Assembly: GCA_945883845.1 (NCBI GenBank)
Contig: CAMCYI010000026.1
Coordinates: forward strand, 1-43,999
DNA length: 43,999 bases
Direction: 5' to 3'
Source: Bacteriovorax stolpii
GTDB taxonomy: Bacteria > Bdellovibrionota > Bacteriovoracia > Bacteriovoracales > Bacteriovoracaceae
Each line of letters starts with the position of its first letter. Positions within the stretch are counted from its first letter, which is position 1. This document shows, one piece after another, positions 1 to 8,900 of the stretch. The position numbers and the translations under genes were made by a program. A model generated the notes under the pieces. The model saw nothing but the letters and a program-made list of their open reading frames with translations, ran no database searches and was not told where the DNA came from.

Positions 1-1286
1 ATCCAGATAAACACCCGGTTCTTCCCAGCGACATCCCCACCTTGAGAAGCGCTTTCAAAAATTGTTGCTTCAGTTAGCGACGTTACTCTCGTCATAAAGT
101 CTTTGAGGTTCTTTGAAGGAACGGTGAGGTTAAAGTAAAGGCCGCCAGGAATCTCTTTTCCGGGCTTCACGTTATCGACCTGGCTGATTCCGTAGCGTTT
201 CATGAGGGGTAAGATTTTCTCTTTGAGCGTGGTGGGTTCAACTGAAGCCATCATGATTCGGTAAGCTTTCTTATTAGAAGAAGCGTAAGAACTATCTCGG
301 TAACCGCCCTTCTTATTTTCTTCGTATTCAGATTGCTCAGTCTCGGCTTCACCGAAACTCTTGGGAACATCTTTCACTGAATTCAAGACCACCACATCAG
401 ATTCAGGATCGTAACGTGATTCAGATGTTTCTTCGGTGAAGACCTGCTGAGCTTCAATGCGCTCGAGTTCTTCAAGCTCTTTGTTGGAAAGATCAATCTG
501 TTGTTTCGCGAGCAGATCCTGCTCCTGATACGTGAGAGATTTATCGAGCCAGAAAAAGTTTGGTTCGAAAAGTGTGATCTTGTTCACGAGATAGTCTTCG
601 TACCACTTGTTGGTATTTTTGAGCGCGAACACGATGACACTTAAAATGAGAAGAAGAATCAAAACTTCCTGGAGGAAGCGCACTTGTCTTTTAAAAGCAG
701 CACGTTTCTTGAAATGCTCGAAGTCGACCTTGAGAAGCAGGATATCTTTACGTACTTCTTTTACGAGGTTGTTCCAATCAGGATATAGAGTGACTTCCAT
801 GTGAGCGAGGATATCGTCTTCAAAAGTTCCCTTATCTCGAGCACCCGGACCGAGGATTGTCTCAATCTCTGGAAACGTGAGGAAAAGATTTTTTGAGCTG
901 GCGTTACTAACCTGAAAGCTCTCATTAATAACATCTTCGTAAGCAGGATATACCTTGATCAGATGATCACGGAGGATGGTGGAAACTGTTCTCTCCTGAA
1001 GATCGAACATCATCGAAAGTTCGCGGATTGAATAACCACCATGAATAAAAGAATAGGATATAAATTTTTCAAAGAGCCAGCTCAGCCATGAAATAAGAGG
1101 GCCGGATTTTGCAATTTTTTTGGCGAAATCGAAGCGCTCGCCGAGTTCTTTGGGTTCGATACTGTCTTTAAAGAAAGATTCCCAGAAAGCACTGAAAGAC
1201 TCGGCATATCGGCCTTCCCAGGCAATCGAGTTGATGTCCAGGTCCAGCCACTTTTTAAAATTTTCAAAGTCAGTTCTTAAAAACAT
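1..1286 (-). CDS. Membrane protein with N-terminal HTH-like region (3' end cut by window edge)
   Basis: An open frame runs leftward from ATG at 1284-1286 to the edge, giving 428 residues with no stop, so the C-terminus is missing. Residues about 85-108 (YSIRELSMMFDLQERTVSTI) look like a helix-turn-helix. Residues about 205-222 are one strongly hydrophobic membrane span preceded by basic residues. A charged, low-complexity linker (about 255-335) follows. From about residue 340 there is a globular region of the form RIMMASVEP...PGGLYFNLTVPSKNL, which resembles the extracytoplasmic domains of anti-sigma-like or DUF4349-type proteins. By the positive-inside rule the HTH would be cytoplasmic and the C-terminus periplasmic. 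That layout suggests a membrane-bound regulator, but I do not recognise the family and the function is inference. The start has a weak Shine-Dalgarno (TTAGGGAA). Confidence 0.7.
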   Translation of the reverse strand, partial: MFLRTDFENFKKWLDLDINSIAWEGRYAESFSAFWESFFKDSIEPKELGERFDFAKKIAKSGPLISWLSWLFEKFISYSFIHGGYSIRELSMMFDLQERTVSTILRDHLIKVYPAYEDVINESFQVSNASSKNLFLTFPEIETILGPGARDKGTFEDDILAHMEVTLYPDWNNLVKEVRKDILLLKVDFEHFKKRAAFKRQVRFLQEVLILLLILSVIVFALKNTNKWYEDYLVNKITLFEPNFFWLDKSLTYQEQDLLAKQQIDLSNKELEELERIEAQQVFTEETSESRYDPESDVVVLNSVKDVPKSFGEAETEQSEYEENKKGGYRDSSYASSNKKAYRIMMASVEPTTLKEKILPLMKRYGISQVDNVKPGKEIPGGLYFNLTVPSKNLKDFMTRVTSLTEATIFESASQGGDVAGKNRVFIW

Positions 1287-1331
1287 TTCCCTAAGCCTAA
1301 GCCCCTTTCTTATTCAATTCAAGTGCTTCTC

Positions 1332-1357
1332 AATACCTGAGCTTTAACTCAGGTATT
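1332..1357. repeat. Perfect inverted repeat between divergent genes
   Basis: AATACCTGAG and CTCAGGTATT form a perfect 10-bp stem around a 6-base loop, midway between the divergent starts at 1286 and 1466. Neither strand has a T-run after it, so it is not an ordinary terminator. It could be an operator for either gene or a leader hairpin of the leftward gene. Confidence 0.55.
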
Positions 1358-1388
1358 AGGAAGGGCGGTGTATCACTTTTTGCCCGTC

Positions 1389-1418
1389 TTGTGGGGAGTA
1401 ATACCTATTCTGTATTAT
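1389..1418 (+). promoter_or_regulatory. Candidate sigma-70 promoter for the 1466 gene
   Basis: TTGTGG, an 18-base spacer and TATTAT (1413-1418). The predicted transcription start is about 1425. This is exactly where a perfect 7-bp hairpin (TAATGCC...GGCATTA, 1425-1444) begins, so the message would start with a 5' stem-loop, which usually protects against RNA decay. Confidence 0.4.
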
Positions 1419-1465
1419 AGTCAATAATGCCATGAAAGGCATTAGTACCCATCAAGGAAGAGCTT

Positions 1466-1888
1466 ATGTCCGGTGCTCCTAACATGACTTCGATCACTCA
1501 GAATAAAGAGGCTATAAACAAGCGTCACACATTTGAGTTGCGCAAAAGTGATATTGCGAATGATAAGGAACTGAAAGAAGTGCAGGAAGAGAGTGAAAAA
1601 CTCATCTCCCGCATTAAGAAAGATTACGATGTTGAAATCAGCAAAGAGAAGAGTTCGGGCGAAATCAAGCTAGCAAAAGTTCACGAAGATTATTCGAAAA
1701 GAATTACTTCTGAAACTCAGCGCTACGAAAAAATGATCAATGATCTGAAAGTTTCTCAGACAGAAAAAATGGCCGAGGTTCAGCAGAATCACGAAGAAGT
1801 TATTCAGAATCAGGAACTCAAGCATAAGGAATATCTTGAGAAAGCCGCGATGAAGTTTGAAGAAGCAAAAACTAAACTTGATGCTTAA
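1466..1888 (+). CDS. Coiled-coil protein of unknown function
   Basis: A 140-residue soluble protein, almost entirely charged helix: rich in Glu, Lys and Gln, with heptad-like spacing from about residue 20 to the end and no signal peptide or membrane span. It has a good Shine-Dalgarno (AAGGAAG) just before ATG 1466; a second ATG at 1484 is less well placed. It lies 35 bases before a FliG-C-like gene with its own ribosome binding site, so the two are probably cotranscribed. A structural or scaffolding role is likely from composition alone. I do not recognise a family, and coiled coils give misleading similarity hits. Confidence 0.75.
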   Translation: MSGAPNMTSITQNKEAINKRHTFELRKSDIANDKELKEVQEESEKLISRIKKDYDVEISKEKSSGEIKLAKVHEDYSKRITSETQRYEKMINDLKVSQTEKMAEVQQNHEEVIQNQELKHKEYLEKAAMKFEEAKTKLDA

Positions 1889-1923
1889 GTCCTAACAACA
1901 ATCCGATCCAGTAGGGAGAAGAG

Positions 1924-2364
1924 ATGACTCAGAAGAATGCAAATGCGGAAAACGGCGGGATCTTCATCAATGGCAAGAGACAAGTCATTGAGCTCCTCCA
2001 GAAAATGGACTCAGCTGATAAAGCTAAGCTCCTAAGAAATCTGCGCAATCGTAACCCTGCTCTTGCGAAAGAACTTACTGAATCATGTATTTCATTTGAA
2101 AGTATCTGGGACCTGGATGATGGAAGCCTGAAAACTCTCGTTTCTCAAATTCAACCTACTATTCTTGGACTTGCCCTCAGTCTCGTTCACACAAAAAATC
2201 AAAGACGCGTTCTTTCTCTTGTTCCAAGAGAAATGGCACTTAAGGCCTTCGATATCATGCAGAAGGACCTGACTTCAAATCGTAATGAGTGCTTCCGCGC
2301 TCAACAGAAAGTTCTCGAGCTTGCGATGAGCCTTCACCGCGGTCGAGTGATTCAGTTCTACTAA
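1924..2364 (+). CDS. Short protein resembling the FliG C-terminal domain
   Basis: 146 residues. The central stretch (about 50-110), FESIWDLDDGSLKTLV followed by ALSLV, RRVLSLV and REMALKAFDIM, follows the pattern of the FliG C-terminal domain (F-DL--LDD--L-RL-, ALKGA, -KIF-NM--R). That part of FliG touches the stator and FliM. The FliG N-terminal and middle domains are absent, so this is not the main rotor protein; FliG proper is about 330 residues. It might modify motor function or be a repurposed domain. Its Shine-Dalgarno is GGGAGAAG. Its stop codon overlaps the converging stop of the next gene by four bases (CTAA). The family resemblance is by eye. Confidence 0.6.
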   Translation: MTQKNANAENGGIFINGKRQVIELLQKMDSADKAKLLRNLRNRNPALAKELTESCISFESIWDLDDGSLKTLVSQIQPTILGLALSLVHTKNQRRVLSLVPREMALKAFDIMQKDLTSNRNECFRAQQKVLELAMSLHRGRVIQFY

Positions 2365-2792
2365 GAAAGCATCTTTTTACATTCGATTTCAAACTCAGAC
2401 GTAAATTTGTCTTCCTGAACCAGTGATGGATGGATAATTCTGTTCTCAGCTATGAGATTAGCTGTGTGCTGGAAACGGTTGAGCATCGTCGTGGTGAGCT
2501 CTACGAGCCACTCAGGGGCCTCTCGAAAGACTGTGCTGAAATGAGAGGCAGGAATCTCGATCAATTCAACCATGCTGTTTGTGACTGCTGAATAGGAATA
2601 ATTACTTCCGCTCACCATGGCGTTCTCACCAATAATATCGTTCTCTTTAGCAGTAAAAATCGGGACTAGGCGGTCTTTGGATTGCTTAAGACAAATCACT
2701 TCCCCACTCTTAACCATATAGAGCTTGGTGGCGGTCTCGCCTTCTTTAAAAATGAGTTTTTTATTATCGAGGGGGAACTTACCTTGAAGCAT
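2361..2792 (-). CDS. Cyclic nucleotide-binding domain protein
   Basis: 143 residues forming one CRP-type cNMP-binding beta-roll: IFKEGETATKLYMVKSGEV at about 14-32, then the phosphate-cassette region IIGENAMVSG at about 53-62, and the closing strands and helix. No DNA-binding HTH follows, so it is a stand-alone sensor rather than a transcription factor. The canonical cassette (FGE-AL-----R-A) is altered: the usual Arg is replaced in the NYSYSAV stretch. Binding of cAMP or cGMP is therefore uncertain. It is last in the operon and its start overlaps the Ppx/GppA gene by 14 bases, which suggests translational coupling. Confidence 0.8.
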   Translation of the reverse strand: MLQGKFPLDNKKLIFKEGETATKLYMVKSGEVICLKQSKDRLVPIFTAKENDIIGENAMVSGSNYSYSAVTNSMVELIEIPASHFSTVFREAPEWLVELTTTMLNRFQHTANLIAENRIIHPSLVQEDKFTSEFEIECKKMLS

Positions 2793-3714
2793 AGAGATGT
2801 TCCTTTTTGATCTTACCTTCTAAAAGCGTACCGAATCGTAAACCGTAGGTCGAGATAGAAAGCTCTTTGACCAGAAGCCTGTGAGTCAGGTGATAAACGA
2901 GGTGAAGCCCACCCCGGATACTTTTAGAACGTTTCTGAAGGAATGGAAAAGCTGAGTGGAACTGCTCGGGTCCCCACTCGGCATATTTTTTGAACATCAA
3001 GTCAATATCGTCTGATTTTAGGACTAGTCCATGAACATCATCCTCAACGAATACTTTTTTCTCAAGGTGCATGTTACCGAGAGAAGTCATCGTGCCGGCA
3101 ACACAGTAAAGTTCCTTGGTCTGAAACTTATCGATGTCATTACGGAAATCCAGGAAGATTTTTTGCAGATTCTGCACAAACAATCCATCGTCGAGCCACT
3201 GGGCTGCACGGACTGCACCCACGGGCATGCTGATCGTCTCGAGGATTGTAAAATCTTTTGTCTGCAAGCGGATGAGCTCAGTGGAGGCACCACCTATGTC
3301 CATCAGTGTAATAACGTCGCTATTAAATTTTGTATTGAAGAGGATTCCTCGTGAAGAATAATAGGCTTCACCCTGAGCATTGATGACCTGAACATTGAGC
3401 TTGAGTTCCATCGCTATTTTCGTGAAAAAATCAGCAGAGTTTTTAGCGACTCTCGCTGCTTCAGTTGCTGTGACAATCACTTGCTCTCTTGGAACTCCGA
3501 ACTGGTCGCAGTCTTTTGCATAAGAAGCCAGGGCCTCGTAAGTCGCTTCCATTGATTCTTCGTGAAATGCCTTGTTTTTATCAAGCTCTTTGCCCAGTGA
3601 GGTGATTTCACTCCTGCGGGAAAGTTCACTGAATTTTCCATGGCTCATATCGGCCACGAGGAGCAAGACGCTGTTAGATCCAATATCGATCGAGGCGCGG
3701 ATGTCTTTCATCAT
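2779..3714 (-). CDS. Ppx/GppA family exopolyphosphatase / (p)ppGpp phosphohydrolase
   Basis: 311 residues with the ASKHA ATPase fold. Visible are the phosphate-1 motif ASIDIGSNSVLLLVAD at about 7-22, ATEAAR at about 84-89, and the phosphate-2 motif LMDIGGASTELI in the middle. The later CVAGTMTSLG motif corresponds to the family's GG-T element. This length matches the short single-module enzymes rather than the 500-residue E. coli GppA/Ppx. These enzymes remove terminal phosphate from polyphosphate or convert pppGpp to ppGpp; sequence alone does not separate the two. Its ATG overlaps the mtnA stop (ATGA). Confidence 0.88.
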   Translation of the reverse strand: MMKDIRASIDIGSNSVLLLVADMSHGKFSELSRRSEITSLGKELDKNKAFHEESMEATYEALASYAKDCDQFGVPREQVIVTATEAARVAKNSADFFTKIAMELKLNVQVINAQGEAYYSSRGILFNTKFNSDVITLMDIGGASTELIRLQTKDFTILETISMPVGAVRAAQWLDDGLFVQNLQKIFLDFRNDIDKFQTKELYCVAGTMTSLGNMHLEKKVFVEDDVHGLVLKSDDIDLMFKKYAEWGPEQFHSAFPFLQKRSKSIRGGLHLVYHLTHRLLVKELSISTYGLRFGTLLEGKIKKEHLYASR

Positions 3715-4766
3715 GATTTCACCACTCTTACCAGATCGCCTTTAACAGCAGGATTGATCAGGCCTCTTTCGCAGATAATGCCTGTAATCAACTGGTGATC
3801 TGTCACATCAAAACTTGGATTGACGGAGATCGCACCAACTGGCGCAATTCTCTGTCCTCGAAATTCTGTAATCTCATTCATCTCGCGCATTTCAATTTCA
3901 ATTTCTTTTCCATGGGCGAGTGTTATATCAAACGAACTCACAGGTGCGACGACATAAAATGGTATTCTGTAATGATGAGCTACAATGGCCAGAGTTGCAG
4001 TTCCTACTTTATTGGCCGTGTCTCCGTTGGCAGCAATACGATCTGCACCCACAAAGATTGCATCCACTTTGCCGTGAGAAAGAAGATAGGAAGCTGCACC
4101 TTCCACAACGATACTGTATGGGATGTTTTCTTTTCCAAGTTCAAAGGCCGTCAGGCGCGAGCCCTGCAGATAAGGCCTCGTTTCATCGGCGTAGACATGC
4201 TCTACGTGACCCTTGCGATGAGCGAGGGAGATTACGCCGAGGGCAGTACCCAGAGAACCACAGGCAAGAAATCCTGTATTACAATGGGTCATCAGATTCC
4301 ATTTTTTAGACGGATATTTTTTCTTCAGCTCTGCAATTCCAATTTCCGCCATGACAGTATTTTTCTCTTCACTCTCCTCGATCTGGCATGAGCCATGTTC
4401 GACCAACTGGTCATAGATCTGCTCTTTTGATTTTCCATCTTTCAAGGCAATACGAATAATCTCGTAACAACGATTGGCCTCGTATGACAGATTCACGGCC
4501 GTGGGTCTTGCACCAATCATCGCATCGGCGGCTTTGCGGGCGGATTCAACTGTAAGATCCGTCAACTGCTTTACCCACAGAGCGATCCCGTAAATAGCAG
4601 TGAAACCAATACAGGGAGCTCCACGAACAACCATATCCTTGATAGCCTGAATGCAATCATCGATATTTCTTACAGGAATAAATTCTTCTTTATGAGGAAG
4701 AATTCGTTGATCCAGCAGGAAGAGTTCATGGTTTTTCCAGATAATTGGACGATGAGAATCGTTCAT
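3711..4766 (-). CDS. mtnA: Methylthioribose-1-phosphate isomerase (MtnA, eIF2B-alpha-like)
   Basis: 351 residues, close to B. subtilis MtnA. It isomerises 5-methylthioribose-1-phosphate to the ribulose form in methionine salvage. Family motifs are in order: VVRGAPCIGF (about 46-55), NLMTHCNTG with the catalytic Cys at 162, ADETRPYLQGSRLTAFEL (about 193-210) and FVGADRIAANGDTANKVGT with the catalytic Asp at 242. The Cys/Asp pair lies two residues from the B. subtilis positions (160/240). No other salvage gene (mtnK, mtnN, mtnB) is in the window. It overlaps both neighbours by four bases inside the operon. Confidence 0.93.
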   Translation of the reverse strand: MNDSHRPIIWKNHELFLLDQRILPHKEEFIPVRNIDDCIQAIKDMVVRGAPCIGFTAIYGIALWVKQLTDLTVESARKAADAMIGARPTAVNLSYEANRCYEIIRIALKDGKSKEQIYDQLVEHGSCQIEESEEKNTVMAEIGIAELKKKYPSKKWNLMTHCNTGFLACGSLGTALGVISLAHRKGHVEHVYADETRPYLQGSRLTAFELGKENIPYSIVVEGAASYLLSHGKVDAIFVGADRIAANGDTANKVGTATLAIVAHHYRIPFYVVAPVSSFDITLAHGKEIEIEMREMNEITEFRGQRIAPVGAISVNPSFDVTDHQLITGIICERGLINPAVKGDLVRVVKS

Positions 4767-6643
4767 GGAACTTCCTTCGTCGGAATAAGGTGATCTGTCA
4801 GATCTTTTCTGACCGGCTTCCAGAGTTTGTTCTTGGGGTAATTAAGAATGAGATAAGATGGAGTTTTAGCACCGGCAGAAAGTGAACCTGAGATTTTAGC
4901 CGGATCGGTTCCATCGAGCTGAACTGAGGTCACATTCGTGACTTTATTTTTATGTGAGAACATCCAGGACTGATGAACTAAACCTGCCGTATCGAGGTTA
5001 TACTGTTGAGCTGCTTTGGAAATTAAGTCAGGCAATAAGCCGGAGGCTTTATCAAGCTTTGAAAGATCTAATGTCGATAACCAAGTTCCATCATGCCAGA
5101 CTGTTGTCCACTTCCCTTCAAATTTTCCGGTAAGAACTGCATTCTTTGCTTTAAAGTAGGGATCAAGCATCTGGAAATTTTCTGTCACAGGAAAATTATG
5201 GGCATCAAGTGAAAGCTGATGAAGTGCATTTTTTTCCTGATAGTTCATATTCAGTGAAGAACCCTCACCAACGAGATGACTTGTGTAGAAACGCTGATCT
5301 GGTGAAACTCCGTATTTCACTTCTCCATCTATAATCTTCTTATCCTGGAGGCACTTTTTAAAAGAGACAGTAGAATTAAAGAAGATCGTTGAAGGGTCGT
5401 TAATGAGATGGCCTAGAGATAAAAGCGTTGGCGATCCTAATGCAAAATCCACTCCTGAAAAGCCCAGCTCCTGATTATACTGGCTGATAATGCCGCGACT
5501 GAAGTCAATCAGTGAACGGCGAAAAAAGCTCACTTCACCTTTTGGACTAATGAAGGACGTTTCCCACTTTGATCCATCTGCGATGAGTTTCCATTTCCCG
5601 TTAATAGAGGCTTCACCGAGAGTGATAGGTCCATCAAAATCAAGCCGGCCTTTTAACTGAGTAAAATCCTGGTCTGCAGATTTAGAAAGTTTGATATGTC
5701 CGGAAGATGTCCCTGAAATTTCCTTCAGAAAAGGATTCTTTAATTCCTGGTCTACCATCTCAATAAAACTGAGGGGAAATTTATGAAGCTTGAGATCGAT
5801 ATTGAGAAGATTGTCATTTGCCTTGAAAGACCCCTTTCCGACAGATTCTTTCTCGACAAGAAGATCAAGAGTTGATTCGACATTCAGATGAGACGGATTA
5901 AAGGAAGCTTTGCCGTCAATGATCAGATCTTCCATCTGCATCTTGTCCTGGCTGTCACGTGTTCTGAACTCTCCACGGTAATTCAAGAGCCACATGTTCT
6001 GCTCAGGTGTCACATCTCCGAACAACCAGAGGTCAGAGGTATACTGTGCCCCACGATGATTGATTTCGATGGGTATGTTCAATTCAAAAGCTGAATTCTT
6101 ACCATATTGAAACTCCCTCACGAGAAGTTTCGAAAGTCGAATATAACGGCGGGAAGTTGCGATATCGCGAAAAGAAATATTCTTAGCCTTGATCGTAAAC
6201 TTGGCATCGGCGAGATAGTTAGGAAGGACGACTCTGATTGTCCGCGAGTTTTTATTCTCTGCTTCCTGGACAGGATCCGGGAGTTTTTCAGGATCATGTT
6301 CGACAAATATTTCAAGGCCGGAAATATTAATGTGAGCACTTCCGCGGTTCAAAAGAAGGAGCCACCATGGAATTTTCACTTCCATGTCAGCAATGCTGCC
6401 AAGAACTTTTCCACCTCTGGTGAGCATGAGGGTTTTCATGTGAAGGCTGAAGTCGACAGTCATTGAGTAATCAACTTCACCAACACTCAGCTCAGCACCC
6501 GGATAATTTTTCTCAATCTGCTCTTTGACAAGTGTCACGAAAGTATCTGGTTTCAAACGGGAATAAGCACTGTAAATAAATCCGCCGACAACCAGCAAAA
6601 GAACTACCCATATGACTGCGATCGTTTTTAATGAAAATTTCAT
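4763..6643 (-). CDS. AsmA-like inner-membrane-anchored protein
   Basis: 626 residues with an N-terminal membrane anchor (about 7-27, TIAVIWVVLLLVVGGFIYSA), after which the whole chain is predicted periplasmic and rich in beta-strand. The early region (TFVTLVKEQIEKNYPGAELSV, then MEVKIPWWLLLLNRGSAHIN) follows the pattern of the AsmA/YhdP/TamB superfamily, whose members bridge inner and outer membranes and move phospholipids. It is shorter than TamB or YhdP (over 1200 residues) and close to AsmA (617). It sits between the helicase gene and mtnA in the operon. The role in lipid or envelope homeostasis is inferred from the family. Confidence 0.7.
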   Translation of the reverse strand: MKFSLKTIAVIWVVLLLVVGGFIYSAYSRLKPDTFVTLVKEQIEKNYPGAELSVGEVDYSMTVDFSLHMKTLMLTRGGKVLGSIADMEVKIPWWLLLLNRGSAHINISGLEIFVEHDPEKLPDPVQEAENKNSRTIRVVLPNYLADAKFTIKAKNISFRDIATSRRYIRLSKLLVREFQYGKNSAFELNIPIEINHRGAQYTSDLWLFGDVTPEQNMWLLNYRGEFRTRDSQDKMQMEDLIIDGKASFNPSHLNVESTLDLLVEKESVGKGSFKANDNLLNIDLKLHKFPLSFIEMVDQELKNPFLKEISGTSSGHIKLSKSADQDFTQLKGRLDFDGPITLGEASINGKWKLIADGSKWETSFISPKGEVSFFRRSLIDFSRGIISQYNQELGFSGVDFALGSPTLLSLGHLINDPSTIFFNSTVSFKKCLQDKKIIDGEVKYGVSPDQRFYTSHLVGEGSSLNMNYQEKNALHQLSLDAHNFPVTENFQMLDPYFKAKNAVLTGKFEGKWTTVWHDGTWLSTLDLSKLDKASGLLPDLISKAAQQYNLDTAGLVHQSWMFSHKNKVTNVTSVQLDGTDPAKISGSLSAGAKTPSYLILNYPKNKLWKPVRKDLTDHLIPTKEVP

Positions 6644-6662
6644 CTCTGCCTAAAACCTTTCG

Positions 6663-8900
6663 TTATACTTTTTGTAGAGGGGCAAACTTCACCATGAATT
6701 TCTTTCTGATGCCATCGCGGAAGAGAATGGTGACTTTCTCATCCTGGCCAAGTCCTTCGGAATCAAGCACAGTGCCTTCTCCGTAAAGTGCATGGATTAT
6801 TTTTGCCCCCGTAGGATAATTCGAGAGGTTTTGAACAACTTTTTGCTGTTGATAAACTTTCTCACGGTAAAAGACCTTATCATCGTGGTTCGAAGACTGA
6901 TCAAAGTCATCATAAGGAAATGATGGCCTATCTAGTCTCTTAGGGCCGGTCTGGTATGTGGTCCATTGGTAATACTCAGAAGGAATTTCATGAATAAACT
7001 GGCTCGGGCCATTAAATTTCAGACTTCCCCACAACATTCGGGCCTGAGCAAATGTTACAGTGAGAGTTTTCATCGCACGGGTCATGGCCACATAAAAAAG
7101 GCGGCGCTCTTCTTCAAGAGCGGTTGGTCCGACTTCGAGACTTTTATAAGAAGGAAAAATATTTTCTTCAATACCGATCAGGAAGACGTAAGGATACTCA
7201 AGTCCTTTGGAACCATGAACAGTCATTAAAGATACCTGGTCCTGCGGACCTTCGACCTGAACACTGGTATCCAGCGTGATGTCTTCTAGAAATTTGACTA
7301 TAGATGGCTCTGATTCAGATTCCTCATGCTGCTTAATCGCACTCATGAGCTCTTCTAAGTTTTCAAGGCGAGCGGCACCCTCATAACTCTTATCTGCACG
7401 AAGGAAATCGAAGTAACCTGATTCATTCAGGAGTTTTTCGTAACTAAAAGTTGGAGGATGTTTTTGAATCTCCAGGACCTGAACTTCCTGAATCAAGTGA
7501 ACAAGCTGGGCCAGTGCACTTTGAACTTTTCCGGATAGACCTAGGTGTTTGAACTCTGAAGTATCTTCAACGACCTTTTCTACAAGCTCGTAAAGAGAGA
7601 GCTGAAGGCGAACAGCTTCGTCTTCAAGTTTTCTCAGAGATGTTGCACCCACTCCACGAGCAGGCGTATTGATGATTCTGGTTAAGGCGAGGGAATCTTT
7701 CTTATTCACCACGACTCTCATGTACGAGAGCATATCCTTGACCTCTTTGCGATCGTAGAACTTGATACCCGCTACGACACGGTAGGGGAATTTCTCCTTA
7801 CGAAGAGCATCCTCGATTGTGCGAGAGTGAGCGTTATTACGATAGAAAACGGCAATGTCTTTGAGCGACACTCCATCTTGAGAAAGTTTTCTGATTTCTA
7901 AACCTACATACTCGGCTTCTGCCCTGTCATCCCGACATTCCACAATGCGGATGTGATCTCCATCGTCATTATTGGTCCACATAGTCTTTCCCTTACGGGC
8001 AAGATTGCGGGAGATAACCTGAGAAGCGGCTTCAATGATTTTTTTTGATGAACGGTAGTTCTGTTCAAGCTTAATGAGCTTAGCTTCCGGGAAGATGGAT
8101 TCGTAATCTAGAATGTTCCGGATATCGGCCCCACGCCATGAATAGATGGATTGATCTTCATCACCTACGACACAGATATTGCGATGATGGTGGGAAATTT
8201 TTTGAACCAGTTCAAACTGAGCGCGGTTGGTATCCTGATACTCATCTACCAGAACGTATTTATATTTTTGCTGATATTTTTCGAGTACTTCCGGGAACGA
8301 ACGGAATAGCTGGAGGACGCCAGTGATGAGGCTTCCGAAGTCGACAGCATTACTCCGGTGAAGTTCAGATTCATATTCCAGGAAGATATCAAAGAGTCGC
8401 TGATCTTCTGCGTATTTCTCCACGTCTTGGTTTTTAGGGAGGCCAACATAGAAGCCAAGGTTCTTGAGTCCATCAATGAATGCAGAAACTGTATAGGGTG
8501 AAAGCTCTTTCTGGTTAATCCCACGACGATTGAGGATCGCTTTAATGATCGCCTGAGTTTCTCCGTCATCATAGATGGTGAAGTTTTTTGAAAGGCCGAG
8601 GTAGGTCGCTTCCATTCTCAGAACGCGGGCGCAGAAAGCATGGAAAGTTGTTACCTGAAGTGTACCGATGTTGATCTGTGAACTGTGAGCAAGTCGCTCA
8701 CGCATTTCACGAGCGGCCTTGTTTGAGAATGTCACTGCGAGAACCTGATAGGGACTGACTCGCTTTTCTTCCAGCAGATATTGGATGCGAGCTACGAGTG
8801 TGCGGGTTTTTCCTGAGCCTGCGCCGGCAAGAATCATAACCGGACCATCGGTCTGGAGAACGGCTGCTCGCTGGGATTCGTTCAGGAAATCTAAGTTCAT
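6663..8900 (-). CDS. pcrA: UvrD/PcrA-type ATP-dependent DNA helicase
   Basis: 745 residues, the usual size of PcrA/UvrD superfamily 1A 3'-5' helicases. Motifs in order: LNESQRAAV (Q motif, 6-14), AGAGSGKT (Walker A, 25-32), FHAFC, VDEYQDTN (Walker B), VGDEDQSIYSWRGAD (III), EQNYRSS (IV), TVHGSKGLEY (V) and YVAMTRA (VI). The last 45 residues (GAKIIHALYGEGTV... VKFAPLQKV) form the small Tudor-like domain that in PcrA binds RNA polymerase, which favours a PcrA-type role in repair and in clearing stalled transcription. Its ATG overlaps the glmS stop by one base (TAATG). Confidence 0.93.
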   Translation of the reverse strand: MNLDFLNESQRAAVLQTDGPVMILAGAGSGKTRTLVARIQYLLEEKRVSPYQVLAVTFSNKAAREMRERLAHSSQINIGTLQVTTFHAFCARVLRMEATYLGLSKNFTIYDDGETQAIIKAILNRRGINQKELSPYTVSAFIDGLKNLGFYVGLPKNQDVEKYAEDQRLFDIFLEYESELHRSNAVDFGSLITGVLQLFRSFPEVLEKYQQKYKYVLVDEYQDTNRAQFELVQKISHHHRNICVVGDEDQSIYSWRGADIRNILDYESIFPEAKLIKLEQNYRSSKKIIEAASQVISRNLARKGKTMWTNNDDGDHIRIVECRDDRAEAEYVGLEIRKLSQDGVSLKDIAVFYRNNAHSRTIEDALRKEKFPYRVVAGIKFYDRKEVKDMLSYMRVVVNKKDSLALTRIINTPARGVGATSLRKLEDEAVRLQLSLYELVEKVVEDTSEFKHLGLSGKVQSALAQLVHLIQEVQVLEIQKHPPTFSYEKLLNESGYFDFLRADKSYEGAARLENLEELMSAIKQHEESESEPSIVKFLEDITLDTSVQVEGPQDQVSLMTVHGSKGLEYPYVFLIGIEENIFPSYKSLEVGPTALEEERRLFYVAMTRAMKTLTVTFAQARMLWGSLKFNGPSQFIHEIPSEYYQWTTYQTGPKRLDRPSFPYDDFDQSSNHDDKVFYREKVYQQQKVVQNLSNYPTGAKIIHALYGEGTVLDSEGLGQDEKVTILFRDGIRKKFMVKFAPLQKV

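Noticed and set aside
3795..4391. 198-codon open frame on the plus strand
   Set aside because: It is antisense to mtnA, whose motifs are all present on the minus strand, and has no ribosome binding site or recognisable protein.
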